From Acanthochlamys bracteata (taxonomy: Eukaryota > Streptophyta > Magnoliopsida > Pandanales > Velloziaceae): a stretch of DNA of 64,000 bases. Made by a program: the position numbers and the translations under genes. Numbering within the stretch: the first letter of the stretch is position 1; the number at the start of each line of letters is the position of its first letter. The notes below the pieces were generated by a model that saw nothing but the letters and a program-made list of their open reading frames with translations, was not told the origin of the DNA and searched no databases. Location: assembly GCA_019914995.1 (NCBI GenBank), contig CM034140.1, positions 6,928,026 through 6,992,025 on the forward strand, read 5' to 3'. Below are positions 62,179 through 64,000 of the stretch, in pieces.

Positions 62179-63168
62179 TCATTCGAAATGGAAGTTCTTT
62201 CCGACGAAGGTCTGACCGAACTGCCAGTTAGCCGGAACGATGCTCCACGAGGTTGACGTACGGTGATCGCTGCCGGTGACGCGGAAGGATAACGATTGTC
62301 CGACTAAGATTGCGTTTGACTGCCAATTCTGGCCCCAGTTGCGCGACAATGGCATCCACCCGGTTCCCGATCCTTTAACGCTTGCTCTGATGACGTCTCC
62401 GGCACCGGCCACGTTAGTGATGAGTACTAAGTTGAAGTACTTGAATCCGTTGATCGTGAATCGGATTCCGCCGCTCTTCCGGCACGGTATCCTAATCATC
62501 CATTTATCAGAAACCTCTTAAGCAATGAATAAGAAACTTAATAAGAATAACAAACAGCAACAACAGTTGATCATATTACCTGCGATACGAGACGGGGACG
62601 ATACCGGCACGGTACTCGGCGATTTTAAGGAACATCGGCATGGAGAGATCAAAATGAGGGCGGGGAGGGTTGCACCACCCGCCGTTGTCGGAAGGCAGGG
62701 CGTAGTTCGGCGGGCAGAAATTAGTTGCTGTGATGAATATCGACGGCGATCCAGGGTGGCACCACTGAGGATCTTCGGAGCATTTTATCTCGAAGCACGC
62801 TCCGCAGCTTATACCGTCGTTGAACAGTGCTGTGCTAAGTGCTGCTGTTTGAACGCCGTAACCTTGGCTATATAGATTTCCATAACCACAAGCACCACCT
62901 GACAAAAAACCAGAAAGTAACAAACAAAAAATTTGAATGAAGAACTTCAACTAATTAAACCCTCGCATTTGCAGAAAAACCGAGAGAATGAGTTACCCAT
63001 AGTTCCGGTGGCATCGTTGCCGCCGTAAAATGTTGCATGAGCTGTCTGCCATTCGCCGCCGGTATATACGCCAGGAATGCGGGCGGTTACCGGCATGACT
63101 ACAAATACTACTACGAACATGAATGCAGTAGCTGAGAAAGAGGGAGAAGAAAGTTTAATGGCTACCAT
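62179..63168 (-). CDS. Alpha-expansin, EXPA4/EXPA6-like
   Basis: Three exons on the minus strand: 63168-62997, 62898-62580 and 62491-62179; 267 residues, typical length. A hydrophobic signal peptide (about 1-28, [14 protein letters not shown]) directs secretion to the cell wall. The mature start [21 protein letters not shown] is followed by [11 protein letters not shown], the eight-cysteine N-terminal domain with the HFD motif at 139-141 ([19 protein letters not shown]), and the C-terminal cellulose-binding domain with conserved tryptophans ([27 protein letters not shown]). Both intron positions match those of alpha-expansins. The protein loosens walls at acid pH without hydrolysis. No damage seen. 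The closest named subgroup is EXPA4/6/16, by eye. Confidence 0.96.
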
Positions 63169-64000
63169 TGTTGAATTGAATATCTAGATCTTCTTTCGCT
63201 CGATCGAAAAATTGAGAAACAGAGTAAAGGAAAAAAAAACAGAGAGAGTGAAAGAAAAGAATGAAGAAGAAGGGAAGAGAGTAGGGGGTATTTATTGAAG
63301 AAGAAGAGGAGAGTTCGGTAATTAGATTTAATTTTATTAAAATTTAAATTTTATTCAACATATAGTTTTTAGAATTTTTTAAAATTAAAAAATACAGAGA
63401 AAAATATAAATTACGAAGTAATTATAGATATAATTTTTATATTTTAAATTTTATAAAATAATATATTTAAAAGTTTAAAAATTTTTTTTTTAATAAGTAC
63501 TCTCAAATTTCTCCTAAATTTTTATATGTAATAAGTTTAAAAAAATTAATTTTTTTACCGAATCTATTTATTATATTTTATTATATACGATTAATGTGAA
63601 ATTGATATATTTAAATCAGAAGAAAATTGAAAAGGAAAGACAATAAAAAAAGTATTGATAAATAATTTTATGCATTTATTTAAATTTTAAAATTTTTAAA
63701 ACTTTCTATAATTACATTTTTTTAAAATTCAACAAAATAATAAGTTCTATATTAAAAATAACAAACTTATTTACTAAAAGTTTTTTTTCAAAAAAATATT
63801 TTCATTAAAAATATTTCTCTTAAACAATTCTAAAAGACTCATAGGAACATTCTTTAACAGCGGCCGCTTTGCTTACATTGCAAGTTGTGCCTTCTTATAG
63901 AGCGGCGCCTTTTCAGTAACTTTTAGGATTTAGTGCATATCAAAAATTATTTTTTAATTTTTCTTTATTTTATATTTTTAATATATATATATTATGAATA
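63169..64000. other. Expansin promoter side and AT-rich flank
   Basis: A GA-rich leader (about 63180-63300) precedes the expansin start on the minus strand. The rest is AT-rich, with family-A-like repeat sequence near 63356-63510 and possibly 63660-63840. No gene recognised. Confidence 0.4.

Overview
This window is nuclear DNA from a core eudicot plant. It is AT-rich and carries intron-rich genes with canonical GT-AG junctions. The protein families are plant-specific: a LISCL-type GRAS factor, FHY1/FHL, MYB3R, an RLCK-VII kinase and an alpha-expansin. There are no bacterial, organellar or viral genes. I cannot name the species from sequence alone.

Layout. 1-3450 (-): 3'-truncated SCL14/SCL33-like GRAS gene with a leader intron. 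3450-6640: AT-rich intergenic DNA with miniature repeats. 7135-10866 (-): four-exon RAB5IF/RCAF1-like small membrane protein. 12486-18406 (+): ten-exon ORP3-type oxysterol-binding-protein-related protein. 18650-28590: a 10 kb gene desert full of short AT-rich repeats, with two less AT-rich islands carrying G-boxes. 30224-33528 (+): TRP/TBP1-type telomeric-repeat-binding protein. 35482-37954 (+): FHY1/FHL phytochrome A import factor. 38479-40042 (-): broken FKBP20-1-like gene. 41419-46518 (+): MYB3R cell-cycle factor. 48100-51190: repeat-rich spacer. 51569-54648 (+): PBL9/PBL10 (APK1)-like kinase. 55594-57121 (+): small C2-domain protein. 57967-61002 (+): MIP1-type leucine-zipper/DUF547 protein. 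62179-63168 (-): EXPA4/EXPA6-like alpha-expansin.

The genes do not form one pathway; this is ordinary plant gene neighbourhood. From memory of Arabidopsis, the outer genes (SCL14/33, RAB5IF-like, APK1, EXPA6) match one conserved block (At2g289-290 / At1g075) and the inner genes (ORP3A, FHL, MYB3R5) match another (At5g021-023 / At3g093). The window therefore looks like two Arabidopsis blocks nested in one chromosome segment.

I found no previously undescribed system. The points most worth a second look are the FKBP20-1-like pseudogene that keeps its introns, a cluster of MSA (mitosis-specific activator) cores in the MYB3R promoter/leader, an in-frame 87 nt stop-free intron in the DUF547 gene, two MITE families (one Tourist-like with TTA/TAA-type target duplications), a 5'-truncated SINE with a 7 bp target duplication, and a 38 bp palindrome of nested G-boxes. 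All exon models were read by eye from splice signals, phase and protein similarity, without transcript data.
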